A stretch of DNA of 64,000 bases. Origin: Carex sylvatica. Its lineage: Eukaryota > Streptophyta > Magnoliopsida > Poales > Cyperaceae. The stretch is from the NCBI GenBank assembly GCA_964058845.1, contig CAXKVR010000188.1, positions 347,672 to 411,671 of the forward strand. The letters are read 5' to 3'. Of the stretch, positions 20,703 through 31,960 are shown in pieces. The notes beneath the pieces were generated by a model. The model did no database searches and was not told the DNA's origin. It saw only the letters and a list, made by a program, of their open reading frames with translations. The position numbers were made by a program, and so were the translations under genes. The stretch's first letter is position 1; each line of letters opens with the position of its first letter.

Positions 20703-23700
20703 TCGGTAGGATTTACCCCCTTTGTTTCAGAACTGTTATTTTATAGGTTGTGAGTGTACTATACTACGAAAAAAGTCATTATTGTAAGATCACAATTATC
20801 GGGATTTTGTGATTGCTGGAGCAAAATGACTCATGGTCAGTCTGGTAATGATATGGTACACTGCTGGTTTTGCCAAATGCTTACTAAGCTGCAACCAAAT
20901 GAATCTTAATTGTGCAATTTTTCCCCTTAATGTCATATTAAACACACAATTTACCTAAATTTGGGAGTAGTGTGTCAACTGTCATTATGCTAAACCCTAG
21001 CGGGGCGTATAGGTACTTGCTGGTACATGACCTTGAATAAAATCCTAGCAGGCTGACACTACATCCTGTAAACTTCAATACTGAACCGAGATTGAAGAGG
21101 CAGTGGGCAAAAGATAGTGAAGCGAAGTTGGTAAACTAATGAAGTGAAGTCGGTAAGGTTCAATACTAAATCCTGTAAACCTCGCCGGACCGAGGAACGG
21201 TTGTCTCTATTGATCGTGCGCAGAGCTCGTCTGCTGGCAGGAAGCGAGGTGGGAGGAATCGCTCTAACTCTCCTTGGTACCGTGTGTGCTCTTTTTGCTT
21301 ATTCGATCCCTCTTTCTCGTGTGCCTTATGAAAATGAGTTTTTATAAGGACGTATTTGCATATTTCTTAATGTTCTTCTTTCCCTTTCTCAAATATATCT
21401 GATTAGTTGCTGATTTCAACCGAAATGTGCCACCTGACTGAGGCATTATCAAGGTACTCTTAGCTAAATAAATCACAAATTGATTTACCCTGCTTAGTAG
21501 CTTATACAATTGAACTGTTTCAAAGTCCTCATCCGTGTTATTAATTTTGCTATTAATATTTATATCTTGAGAAATTCAGAGCTTTACATTTATAAAATAG
21601 TAATAAGAGACTACTTTAGGCTTTCTTTTACCATTATAAAATGATTTTGCGTATCTAGTTAATATTTTTAGTTTGTGGGTGCTATCTATATTAAATAGTT
21701 GTACTTATAGTCCAGAGCAACTTGGGTGGTGGTTAATTTCACATAGCCTTCTACAGTATATGACAATGTCAAGCAGGTACTTGTCTTTTCTTTACTCAGA
21801 AGTGTGTCAAGTGGGTAATTAGGAATTTGTTTCCTCGACAGCACAGAAACCTCTTACTGTGCAAATCAAACATAGATTAATTTGGTGACATCAACAGCCA
21901 CCCCACTTGAGATCATTTTAGATTTACAAGATTCTTGCTTTAGGACATGAGATTAATTTGGTGATGCTAAATTTGTTACTCTCTCGCACACACACACACA
22001 CACATACACAAAAAAACACTGTAGAATAAGTTGGGGAAAAAACCAAACGTCAGATCAGTACATAGTTGATTAGCACCTGGTACTAACGAGCAACCTTAAC
22101 TGGTTCAGCTGCAAAATCTGACAGTGCAAATCTGTTAGTGAAATTTGATTTTCTGATTTTCTTTGCATTTATTATTCTGACAGTGCAAATAATCACTCCA
22201 CAGAGATAAGGATAATTTACATTATTTTTGTGGACCCGACTTGGTTCAAATAAAATTGTTTAGTGGGACCCATCTGTGTGAGTTGGCGTTGACCATTTGG
22301 CTTCATCTGACCTAGTGCTATCAGTCTCGATTTCAACGGTTTGCCGGTACTTGATGTTAATTTGTATGATGAAGTGTTGTATAAGTAATGCCTTTTGATC
22401 TGAATTGGGAACCGTAGGAATTTCTACTGTTTATTAACATGAATTTCTACTTTCAAATATTTTAAAACTCAGTACATTTTGAATTTTTTTTAGTAAAGAA
22501 ATGCCACATATTTCATAACTGTAGGTATCCCTATGCCACAGATTGCCACATATTGCATTTTGAATTTCTACTGTCTTTATGTTGACAGGTCTGTCACATT
22601 TTTAATAGTTCACTAGATTTTTATATGGTTTTTGAATGGTTTTAGATATTTTATTTACAAGGATGAATGTCACTGTTTTTTTTTTCTTTATTTACTCTCG
22701 GGCCAACTTCAAATTATATTTCTGAGAGATTCATTGAACCAATTTTTTAGTTCTTTTTGTGGAAATGTAGAGGAAAGTCAAAGCTATATGCGTGCTATTT
22801 TTTAGATTTTTTTTATAATTTTCTAGCTATGTTTAACGGATGCTTGAATGCAGGGATAAATATGGTAATTTGTGCAGAAAAAATAGTAGTTTTTGTATTT
22901 TGAAAATTTGAATTATAAAAAAATAGCTAATAAATTATAGAAAAATACTACAAATGTAAAATTTAATCCTAACTTGCTTGTTTTGAGTCCTTTATTTAAC
23001 TACAGAGATAGATGTTTTATTTGATATTTGTATCAGTCTGTCATGTTCTGGTTTCCAAAGAATGTCTTTTGAGGTTTTTCTTATACCAGCATTGTGCCTA
23101 ATGTACCTGTATTTGAGTTGGGTGCTGGCTCAGTGTTTCATTCAAGTTATAGGGGGACTATTTAGGACTGAACAGATCGTGCACATGCTATTTAGGGGTG
23201 CTCTTTTTGTGCCTAATGTACCTATATTTTATGTTTCAGTACCGCATGCACCATGAGGTGAGATTTATATTTTACAGGATTGAAACTATCAGTGTACATA
23301 ATCTTTTAATTAGGTTTATAGGATTCATGGAGAGTAACTCTATGATTTAAATATTATGCAGGTCTTCTCGAAGTTTGAGCCATGGATTTCATGAAGGTCT
23401 TCGATCAGATAGTTTGTCAGATGTAAGCTTGTTACATTGATATTTTCTGACTTGTGTCTACAGGATTATTTAATTAGATTTATAGGATTCTGACTTGTGT
23501 GTACAGAACTTGAGTTCAAGCGGTACTTTGACCATTCATAAAATCCGATCAATTGGAGAGGTTTGTTTTCGAGTGTTGATCCATAGTTTAAACTTGACCA
23601 AATCTTGTATAGTTCATGCATACCTCATACATTACCATACCAACTCATGTGCATGACTGTACCAGCACCAAATACAAACAAAACCACAAAAGAAACATGT

Positions 23701-24355
23701 GCATGACTGTACCATAGTTTAAATTAACTAGTAATTGGCATACAATGACTTTAATTGAATCTTTTAAAAATATTAATAATTGGGATGGATGAAAGGCCTA
23801 CCTGATATAAAATATTTAGCTTTTTTTTCTTCTAAAGTATTGTTTGATTGGAGAACTAAAAAACCAAGATTGTAAAAAAAAAAAACATTCTTGCTAGTTG
23901 ACTGATAGTGTCCGAGGGTGGATCATGCATAGCTGGTGAATGGGACAAGGAGGCGGCATTAAATCTGTGCCGCTAGATCTGGACGGACAAGTGCTGGATC
24001 CGACCCCCTTCTGTGGAGACTTGTGCTTCCCTTGGCACAATTTCAAAGGTAAAATCAACTTGGTTCAATCCCTTAAAAATCAAGATCATGGCATGATGGC
24101 GTACCCTTTTATGTTTCTGCTTGGTTGATGCCAGGACAAGTGCCAATGATTTCATCAATCGGTTCAAAAAGCAACTCAAGAATCAGAGGTTAAATTCAAT
24201 TTTGAATTACAAGGAGATGTTTAATCATGGTTGATGCCAGAACTGATGTATAGGTTGAGTGAATGATTTATAGTTTGTATACATTACATGCTTGTACATG
24301 AATTCATGTATTAGATTTACAGTGTTTAAATAAACAAGTTACAGTGTTATGTAAT
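20703..24355 (+). other. Mostly non-coding; possible exon remnants of one unidentified gene
   Basis: Short splice-bounded stretches on the plus strand include about 23362-23422 (SSRSLSHGFHEGLRSDSLSD, then GTAAGC), about 23509-23560 (NLSSSGTLTIHKIRSIGE, then GTTTGT) and about 23938-24048 (GQGGGIKSVPLDLDGQVLDP). Phases do not join cleanly and no family is recognised. A (CA)n microsatellite lies at about 21987-22004. The rest has no feature I can support. Confidence 0.3.
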
Positions 24356-24369
24356 AGCATCTAGATGTA

Positions 24370-24790
24370 AATTTTTTTTATAACTTTATAGTATTCAATG
24401 AAATTATCTACATAGTCATTTGATAAGGTTTATAGAATTCAAAAAATATATAATTGAATTTTTTTTACTGGTTTGTAGTATTCAACGAAAATATCTATAG
24501 AGTTATGTGATAAGGTTTATAGAATTCAAAATAATTGGAAGTAACATTTACATGCAAAGTTTTTTTTATCGGTTTACAGTATTAAACGAAATTATCTATA
24601 AAGTTATGTGATCAAGTTTAAAGAATTCAAAACAATTGAAAGTATCATTTAGAAACAAATTTTTAAAAATAAAATAAAATTTTGAAAGAAATTAAAATTT
24701 GAATTTATTTTTACCGGTTTACAGGATTAAACGAAACTATTTACAGAGTTATGGGATAAGGTTTATAGAATTAAAAAAATTAACAATAGT
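24370..24790. repeat. Degenerate tandem repeat, about four copies
   Basis: The block GTATTAAACGAAATTATCTA...GATAAGGTTTATAGAATTCAAA recurs with starts near 24392, 24478, 24579 and 24724. Spacing rises from 86 to 145 bp as insertions accumulate. There is no coding content. Confidence 0.7.
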
Positions 24791-24959
24791 ATCTAGAAGG
24801 AGATTTTAAAAAAAATTGAAAAAAAAGTTTCGAATTTTTTTACATTTTTTAAAAATTAAATTAAATTTTGAAAAATTAAATTAAATTAAATTTTGAAAAA
24901 TTAAATTAAATTAATTTTTTTTTTACCGGTTTATAGAACTAAAGAATGAAAGTTCTATG

Positions 24960-25880
24960 AGAGGAGAATGAGAACTTGTTGGGCGAAATGAAAAAGACAA
25001 GAAGAGCACAAAATTATTGTTTGAACCTGAAAACTGAAGAACATATATAGATGTAACTAGAGAGAAGCAGCATATCTTCATTCCTTGAGATGGAGGAGAT
25101 GAAAAGGAGGGCAGAATTGTAATTTTATTTATTTTTACTAATACTAATCAGTGTTTTTAATGGATTAATCAACCAATGGATATATTAATAATATAAGTGA
25201 ATTAACTATTTTTAAGATTTTGATGAGAAAATATCTAATTGATAAAGTTATAATGGATATATATCTAAATTTCTCATTTTTTTTTATTTCTCTCTTACTT
25301 CAACAATAAATTACAAAGAGTTTATTTGAGTTACACAAATTACAGAGATGCCCAAATAAAACAAGCAAATTACAGGACAGAATAAATTTACAAATAAACC
25401 CTTGTAAACGATATGGGGACACAACAAAATGTATTTTTAATTGATTAAATTAAGAAAATGAGTATATTAATAAATTCTTAAGTTTAGATGGGGGAGAAAA
25501 GCTAATTTTTAAATTTGAATGGGAAAATATATAAATCATGATATTTATGATGGGTATATATCTAAATTTAATTGTAGACCGTTTCTGAAGCCTCATATTA
25601 AACAATAAAAAAAAAAAGTGTTTTTTATTGTTATTTCAGAGATTTTTATATTATATTTATCGGGTCATATGGGGTAGGAAACTAGGGACCCAATCTGTCT
25701 GTATCCTTCCAGTACCGGACTGAGTACAAGAAACGCGTTGGTAAATTTTCAACGGAACGATTGTAATTCGGTACCTATTTTGTAGGAGTTCGTTTTGTGA
25801 TTCGTGTCAGATTAGAACTGACGAGTCAATATCATTCTACACAGCTACACTGTCATGTATTGCAGTGGATCTGAATTTCT
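24960..25880. other. Intergenic AT-rich sequence
   Basis: Two similar stretches (25225-25275 and 25525-25570, sharing ATATATCTAAATTT) suggest an old duplication. Nothing coding was seen. Confidence 0.4.
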
Positions 25881-25898
25881 AGGAACACGTGATGACCT

Positions 25899-26087
25899 CG
25901 GGGGAATAAATCTGCTGTGATTTTCAAGGGATCTTAGGACTATGTGATTTCAAATTAAATTTTTTTTTTTAAATACACAAAATCTCAATAATATTTATTT
26001 TTTATGTACAAAATACTAGATAAATAAATGAATGAATATAGAATAACAGGTGCTGCGATCCCTTTAAAACCACAGCAGATTTATTTA
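25899..26087. mobile_element. 189-bp foldback MITE with 9-bp TSD
   Basis: Arms GGGGAATAAATCTGCTGTGA and its near-complement (CCACAGCAGATTTATTTA) flank an AT-rich centre. The 9-bp direct repeat TGATGACCT flanks it at 25890-25898 and 26088-26096, the Mutator-type signature. Confidence 0.8.
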
Positions 26088-26112
26088 TGATGACCTTGAC
26101 CCATACCCTGAA

Positions 26113-26273
26113 CGAGTGCTTATCCTCTGAGGTATCTCAATTTTTGTGTGACCGAGGGTGATGCAGGGGTCAGTATTATGTGTGCTTTGAGATTCGTGCG
26201 GAACGTATTTAAATGGTTGGGATTTTTCCATAAAGTCACGCAAAATTTGAGATGCCTCAGAGGAAACGAATTC
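26113..26273. mobile_element. 161-bp MITE with 9-bp TSD, same family as 53139-53336
   Basis: Terminal repeats GCTTATCCTCTGAGG and complement TTTCCTCTGAGG, with target repeat TACCCTGAA at 26104-26112 and 26274-26282. The centre (TGCAGGGGTCAGTATTATGTG, then GTGCTTTGAGATTCGTGC) matches the centre of the element at 53139. It lies about 200 bp upstream of the membrane protein ORF. Confidence 0.75.
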
Positions 26274-26482
26274 TACCCTGAAGTCCAGGTCATCGCTATA
26301 ATAATTTAGGAAGGGGGGTGGAAATGTATAGGAAGGGGGGTGGAATCTACTTCGTGTGCTTCTTCTAGACCACCTTGGAAGCAAGAATAAGTCCCATCTC
26401 TTATTTTACGCAATTTATTGAAAGGGCCTTCCTTCATTTGCGTTATCTGGATTAAGCCATAGCCATAGCCATTGCCGAGCCG

Positions 26483-27088
26483 ATGGATTTGAAAAGCAAC
26501 AGTTCGACTACTCCCGCTAAGTCTCTACAAGCCGAACTTCCATGCGAAGAACAGATCAATAACCATGGAGTGGTCAGATTGTGCAAATATTTTGATTTCC
26601 TCTCTACTATTAGCTTTATTTTTCTTACTTACAATGTAGTCCAATGCATATATAGATCAATAGGTAAACCATGGGACTTGGCATTTATTATTTCGTGCTA
26701 TGCCGAGCTGACGCTGCTATTTGTGTGTCTGAAAATACACGAAAATCTCGGTACTGATGCTCGGATTGAACACAAACATCGGTTGAAGGTTGTCGTTTGG
26801 GTTCTAACCACTCTCGTTACCACAACGTTTGCCTACAGGGTTGCTGAAATCATGCCATTGAGCTTAAAAATTGTCATCTGGGTAATGAGTGGAACTGTAA
26901 TAGTAGCGGGGTTCTACGCATTCTTTATATTCGACAAGGATGCTAAAGAAGCTAATGGTTATTGCAAACTGGATAATACTGAGGAGAATGTAAATAAATT
27001 TCATGAGAAGTTAAGCCCTGAGGTCCATAGGGGTGCAAACGGATTGGATATTATCCGACCGTATCCAACTCCGTATCCGAAAATTTAA
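26483..27088 (+). CDS. Four-helix membrane protein (DUF6490-like), 3' end altered by a hAT MITE
   Basis: An intronless 201-residue frame. Hydrophobic segments lie at about residues 33-55 (FLSTISFIFLTYNVVQCIY), 64-84, 101-121 (VVVWVLTTLVTTTFAYRVA) and 127-150 (IVIWVMSGTVIVAGFYAFFI), predicting four membrane helices. The pattern FLTYNVVQCIYRS-PWDLAF and GFYAFF recalls a plant family of unknown function that I believe is DUF6490. A hAT MITE starting at about 27024 enters after codon 180. The last ~21 residues (VHRGANGLDIIRPYPTPYP and on) are MITE-encoded; removing the insertion restores SPEEKA and a stop, giving 183 residues. The helices are untouched, so the protein could still be made. No biochemical role is known to me. 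Confidence 0.7.
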   Translation: MDLKSNSSTTPAKSLQAELPCEEQINNHGVVRLCKYFDFLSTISFIFLTYNVVQCIYRSIGKPWDLAFIISCYAELTLLFVCLKIHENLGTDARIEHKHRLKVVVWVLTTLVTTTFAYRVAEIMPLSLKIVIWVMSGTVIVAGFYAFFIFDKDAKEANGYCKLDNTEENVNKFHEKLSPEVHRGANGLDIIRPYPTPYPKI

Positions 27089-27371
27089 TACGGATATCCG
27101 ATATCCGAATATCCGTGCGGATACGGATACGGATATGGTTTTGAATTTTAATTATCCGTATCCAAATAGTAGATATATATTATATAATTTAATATGTATT
27201 ATGAATAAAATTATGTTATTCACTATTATAAAAAATGGATATCCGCATCCGTATCTGATTAATATCCGATCCGTATCCGTATCCGCCTAATATCCAATCC
27301 GTATCCGTATCCGGAAAATAAAAACAGATACGGATATGGTTTTACCACTATCCGATCCGTTTGCACCCCTA
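27024..27371. mobile_element. hAT-type MITE inside a coding sequence
   Basis: Terminal inverted repeats TAGGGGTGCAAACGGAT (27028) and its complement ending at 27371 match at 19 of 20 positions. The interior is packed with ATCCGTATCC/GGATACGGAT motifs. The target repeat is CCTGAGG (27017-27023 and 27072-27078 plus 300, that is 27372-27378), with an eighth base T/A differing. Size, ends and an ~8-bp duplication fit hAT. It splits the 3' end of the ORF at 26483. Confidence 0.88.
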
Positions 27372-27399
27372 CCTGAGGAGAAGGCTTAACAGAGTGCTT

Positions 27400-30070
27400 C
27401 ATCTCAAAAAAAAAAAAAAAAACAGAGTGCTGGAATCAATTATGTAATTTATTTCAATGGTGAACTTGTGTTGTTTAAATTAATAAGTGAATTTGTATGG
27501 AGATTTATCTATTTTGTTTAGCTTGTTAGTTGTATTACCTACTATGTGGTTTGTATGTTTTGTTGGTACTGCAATATGGATGCTTTTAGTGCTTTGTTTT
27601 GGTAACAAACTGTTTAAGTTTTCTGTTGGGTTGTAATGAACTTGGTTTCTTGAATGAAACGGGCAAATATAGGAAAAGGTTCAGATTACAGGTAATTATA
27701 TATACTTTTAGTTATATATATATATATATATATATCTTTTTTTTATTACAGATTACAGTTTACAGGTAATTATATATATCTTTTTTATTGCAAATTGTGA
27801 TTATATATACTTTTAGTAATCGAAAAGGTTCAGATTACAGGTACTTTTACACAACAAATATAGGAAAACTTGCTAAAAATGAAAGCTATGTAATACTTAT
27901 TGTTCTTTCATCAACTGGTTCAGCAACTTCTGTTACCTTCACAGTATCGCGCCAATGAATAATTCAATTTGAAACCTGAACTTTAAACGACCAGGCCTTT
28001 GAATTTGTATGTACCATGCCAAATATGGTACATACCACAAGTTTTAAGTATGAATATATCTCATTTCTACAACAGAAGTTTATAATTTTACATTTGGGTA
28101 TATCCTAATTGATAAAACTTATATCAACCATCTTGACAATGATTTTTGAACAAGATACATAAATCTGAAAACAAATTTATGTAAGTTGTGAGTCATATGC
28201 TATAACTAAAAATTCCCCATCTCAAGATACATAAATCTGAAACCAAATCAATTTCTGATATGAAACATTTATGTTTAAAGTACTAACAAAAGAACTTTTA
28301 ACAGAAAAAAAAACCCCAAGAAGGCAAAATATCCTAAAACTTCAGTAAACTTGAGTCTGTATCTGCTAGTAGTCATGCCATAATTACAGGAAAAGCACTT
28401 CAAATTTGGACTGTCAGCTATGAATTACGGGCAGGATTACAATTTAAGGGGCTAATTTAGTATGACTGCTCATGGGTTTGAACAGCAGGACCCTGCTTCC
28501 TAGGCATGAAATTGGCAGAAAATTATCTAACAATTTCCTAGAATTAAAGAATTCATTAGGTAATATAACTACTTGGGATGCTGATCCATGTAAGCTTTAG
28601 GGAAACAAAAAAGGATGCAGGTATCTTGCACCATTCCATTTTTGTTCAGTTGAGGAAGTTTAACCTAAATTTATATTTTCAGGGGAAAAGGAAGTTGAAC
28701 TTCCTCAACCAAACACAAATATTTTAACTAGAAAACTTCAAAAGAAAAAACAGCAAAAGACATTCTACCTACACTAAGTTTTGGTGGGAGTTAGTAAGCC
28801 ACTGTCACCTAAGAAATCTAACCTTCAAATTGCAATAACCAACACTAAGCTTTTGTTTATTATGAAACCATAAAGTTCACAAAAGGCAACAAATATGACA
28901 ATATCAATATTCAATACAAAAGGCACAAAAAAGAACCTTTAGGTGGTGGTAACCTAGTCTCAGATTTTAAGTTCTCCATCACTGGAACCCTTCGAAGAGA
29001 GCACCTCAGATTTTACCCTTGACCATCATTGACATCCTGGTAACCACCACCTACCTAAACCTATACAAAATTAATATCAATTAGTACATAACAATCAACC
29101 AGCAATAGCAAACAAATGTGGTTTAATGAGCTTTTAATCCCATCTATTCTCTCCGTGCTTCAATTTGTTAAATTGCATCCGTGAAGAGCAAATTAAAACT
29201 AGATTGGACCAAATCCAGGGAAAGATTAGGTGAAATTGCGGCTTCATGATACATGATTGCAAAATTGAGGGCAGCTGGTGGCTAGGAATTGGGCGTAATT
29301 TAAAATTGAAGGTTAAACGAGACTTTATTTAGGTAAATTGATGGTCCGATCCCAAATCGAAATCCCTAATTTGAACCAAACTTCCCTAAATGAAATAAAG
29401 AATATATAGCATGAAGAGGATAGCAGTTCGAAGTTCAAACTGGGAGGAGGTTCCAGACGCCGTCGATGGATCAGTACCAGGATCTCGTACTGGCGAAAAG
29501 CGAAAACTTGAGAGAGAGAGAGAGAACCACCACGTAGATGAAGAAATGGAGGAATGAGAGATTGCATCGTCTGCATTATCTCAAAAGATCATCTTTTGAG
29601 TTAACGCATCTCGAACGTCTGATTTTAAACGGAGTCAATCTGACCACAGCTTATAATTTAGTAGCTTTTTAATATTAGTGTGATCTAGTCTTCACAGATT
29701 TTCAAACAGAACGAACGATCTAGATGTACTAGCTCAAAAGTTTTGTCTTTTAAAGTTAATGCAGAGGATACGAATTCGGAATGGACGGTGCGTCTGCCTC
29801 CATTCCATGAATAGCGCGTGAAAAGTACCGGGTCAATCGAAAGAAGTAGCGGGTCATTTGAAAGTTCAGTTCAAATATGGAAATTAAAGAAACACGGACT
29901 CCTACAGGGATACAGTCACGTCGAAGCAGCAGATGAAGGAAACTTCTTATGGAAAGTGGATACTATACGTGGCTTAGTCACGGTCAGCCACGTTGCAACA
30001 TTTCATTGGAAGTGGTGATTGATAATTAAAATATAAAGAAAATATAAGTTAAAGGCTTTGCCCGGGCCTA
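27400..30070. other. Non-coding stretch with short microsatellites
   Basis: Poly-A (about 27405-27422), (AT)n at about 27715-27733 flanked by repeated GGTTCAGATTACAGGTA copies (27678, 27829), and (GA)n at about 29511-29525. ORFs at 29325-29576 and 29818-30018 show no domain. I see no gene here. Confidence 0.5.
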
Positions 30071-30081
30071 AATCCTAGGGA

Positions 30082-30238
30082 TCCGACTCCACTGCTATTT
30101 AAATAGTAGAGCAGAATTCTGTTATTTTAAATTAAATTGTTAATTTTTTTTTATGTACGGATCTCAATACAGATGAACGCTTTGATTTAGAATAACAAAG
30201 TTCTGCTCTCCTATTTTGAAAGCAACAAAGTTGGTTCC
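30082..30238. mobile_element. 157-bp MITE with 10-bp direct repeats
   Basis: Inverted segments AGTAGAGCAGAATTCTGTTAT and the near-complement AACAAAGTTCTGCTCTCCTA lie inside the direct repeat ATCCTAGGGA at 30072-30081 and 30239-30248. The terminal inverted repeats themselves are weak, so the superfamily is uncertain. Confidence 0.6.
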
Positions 30239-30259
30239 ATCCTAGGGAGCTGTTCGACA

Positions 30260-31440
30260 GGCTTAATCCACTTTCTTAGTTGTTTAATCCAATCAAACAC
30301 TTGTTGCTTAGTACGGATTAAGATCATCTATTTTAGTTTTTTTTTTGTCCGGATCTTAATTATTTGTCCGGACCTTAAGACACATCTACCCCTTCCTTTA
30401 GCCTCCTTGGCTTTTACTTATTAAGACAACTGAACATCGGTTCCTTAGCGCTTCTTAAGCTCTTAATTCTTCAATCTTAAGGCACATATACCCCTTTCTT
30501 TAGTCTCCTTAGCTTTTACTTACTGATTAAGACAACCGAACATCGGTTCCTTATCTCGTCTAGCACTGTAACAATATTTTTTTTTTCTTTTGGGGATTTG
30601 GTTTTATATAAGAGAATGAAAAAAAAAAAAAATTGCTACAATAATCGATGGAATGGACTATCTCGTCCATTTTTTTTTTAGAGCGCTAATTAGGATAAGA
30701 TTAACGAGACCGGACGGGATAAACCATTCTGTTTTTTCTATATTTTGATTTTTCAACAAAATGATCTTCTTTCGTGATATTTTTTATTTTGTTTTTGATT
30801 AATAAAAAAATCGGCTTACAGATTGTAACTGTAATTTTCAAAGATATTAAAAAAATATACCGCACTAATTAAGTTTTTTAATAAATAAATTTACCAAGAT
30901 ATTTAAAAAAATACGAAGTTATGAAAGATTTAATTTTCCAAAATTACTAATGTAATATCTTTATAGCAGAGACAAATGACGATTAGCTTCGATTTAGATA
31001 CAACACATTTTTTTCAACCTTCTACATGCTATTACTATCTAGTTACAATATACATGCATAACATGCTTTGAAGCTTAATCTTAAACAAGCAAAATACAAA
31101 AAAAATTTAAACATCTAAAACGAAATTATCACAAAATTATGAGAAATAATTCTTCATGGATTTTTAGAGATCTTCTTCTTTGTTTCACATTGTAATATAT
31201 TCTTCCGTTACTAAATTTTAAACAATTTTCATATAACGGCAGTCTTTTAAGTTTTAGCATTGTCTGTGCAAATTTGAACACTACTAAATTAATCAGTATC
31301 GTTACTAAATTTAATTGTGACTTTTTAAAAAGTATTTCAAATTCTAATATTTCAAAGAGTATGCAAATTCATTTTTTTTTCTACAAGTACAACATACATG
31401 TACATTAATTATATATCTTTCTTTTAGCAGTCTTTTATCC
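30260..31440. other. Intergenic, AT-rich
   Basis: A short direct repeat (CTTAAG.CACATMTACCCCTT at about 30375 and 30478, with CAACTGAACATCGGTTCC/CAACCGAACATCGGTTCC) indicates a local duplication of about 105 bp. There is no coding signal. Confidence 0.45.
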
Positions 31441-31446
31441 ATCATT

Positions 31447-31960
31447 TCAGTGTTGTGTGTGTGTATGTGTGTATGTATGTGTGTATGTGTGTGTGTCAAA
31501 TGATGGATTCAAACTGTTGAAATCCATTTATTTCATGAGCGATGCATGTGCATGCAAAATTTTAAAATTTTGAAATTTATTTAGTGCAAGATCAAGAGGT
31601 AAAAAAAACAATGAAAAATGAATACATAAAACAACTTATAAATAAGTTATAAAAAATTCATTTTTTTTACCACTTGATATTGTACTACTAAATAAATTCA
31701 AAAATTTTAAAAGAATTAATGGACATGCATCACTCATGAAGGAGATAGAATTCAACAGTTTGAATTCGTTGAAACAATCCGATAGACATTCAGGGTTGAA
31801 CTTATAAAATAAGTTATATTTTTACCACTTGACATTGTATTAAATGAATTTAAAACTTTCAACAAAATTCATGAACATGCATTACTTATGAAGTAGATAG
31901 AAATTAACGGTTTGAATTCATCGTTTGAAGACAATCCAATAGACTTTTGAAGTTATGCTC
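31447..31960. repeat. GT-type microsatellite followed by decayed foldback elements
   Basis: 31451-31497 is a (GTGT/GTAT)n tract. After it, AACTGTTGAAATCCA...GAGCGATGCATGTGCATG and its inverted copy (31690-31770), plus a third partial copy (31815-31945), resemble the arms of the foldback element at 46716-47129 (shared TGAGTGATGC and GAATTC...CCGTTGAAATTC words). These are old relatives of that family. Confidence 0.55.
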
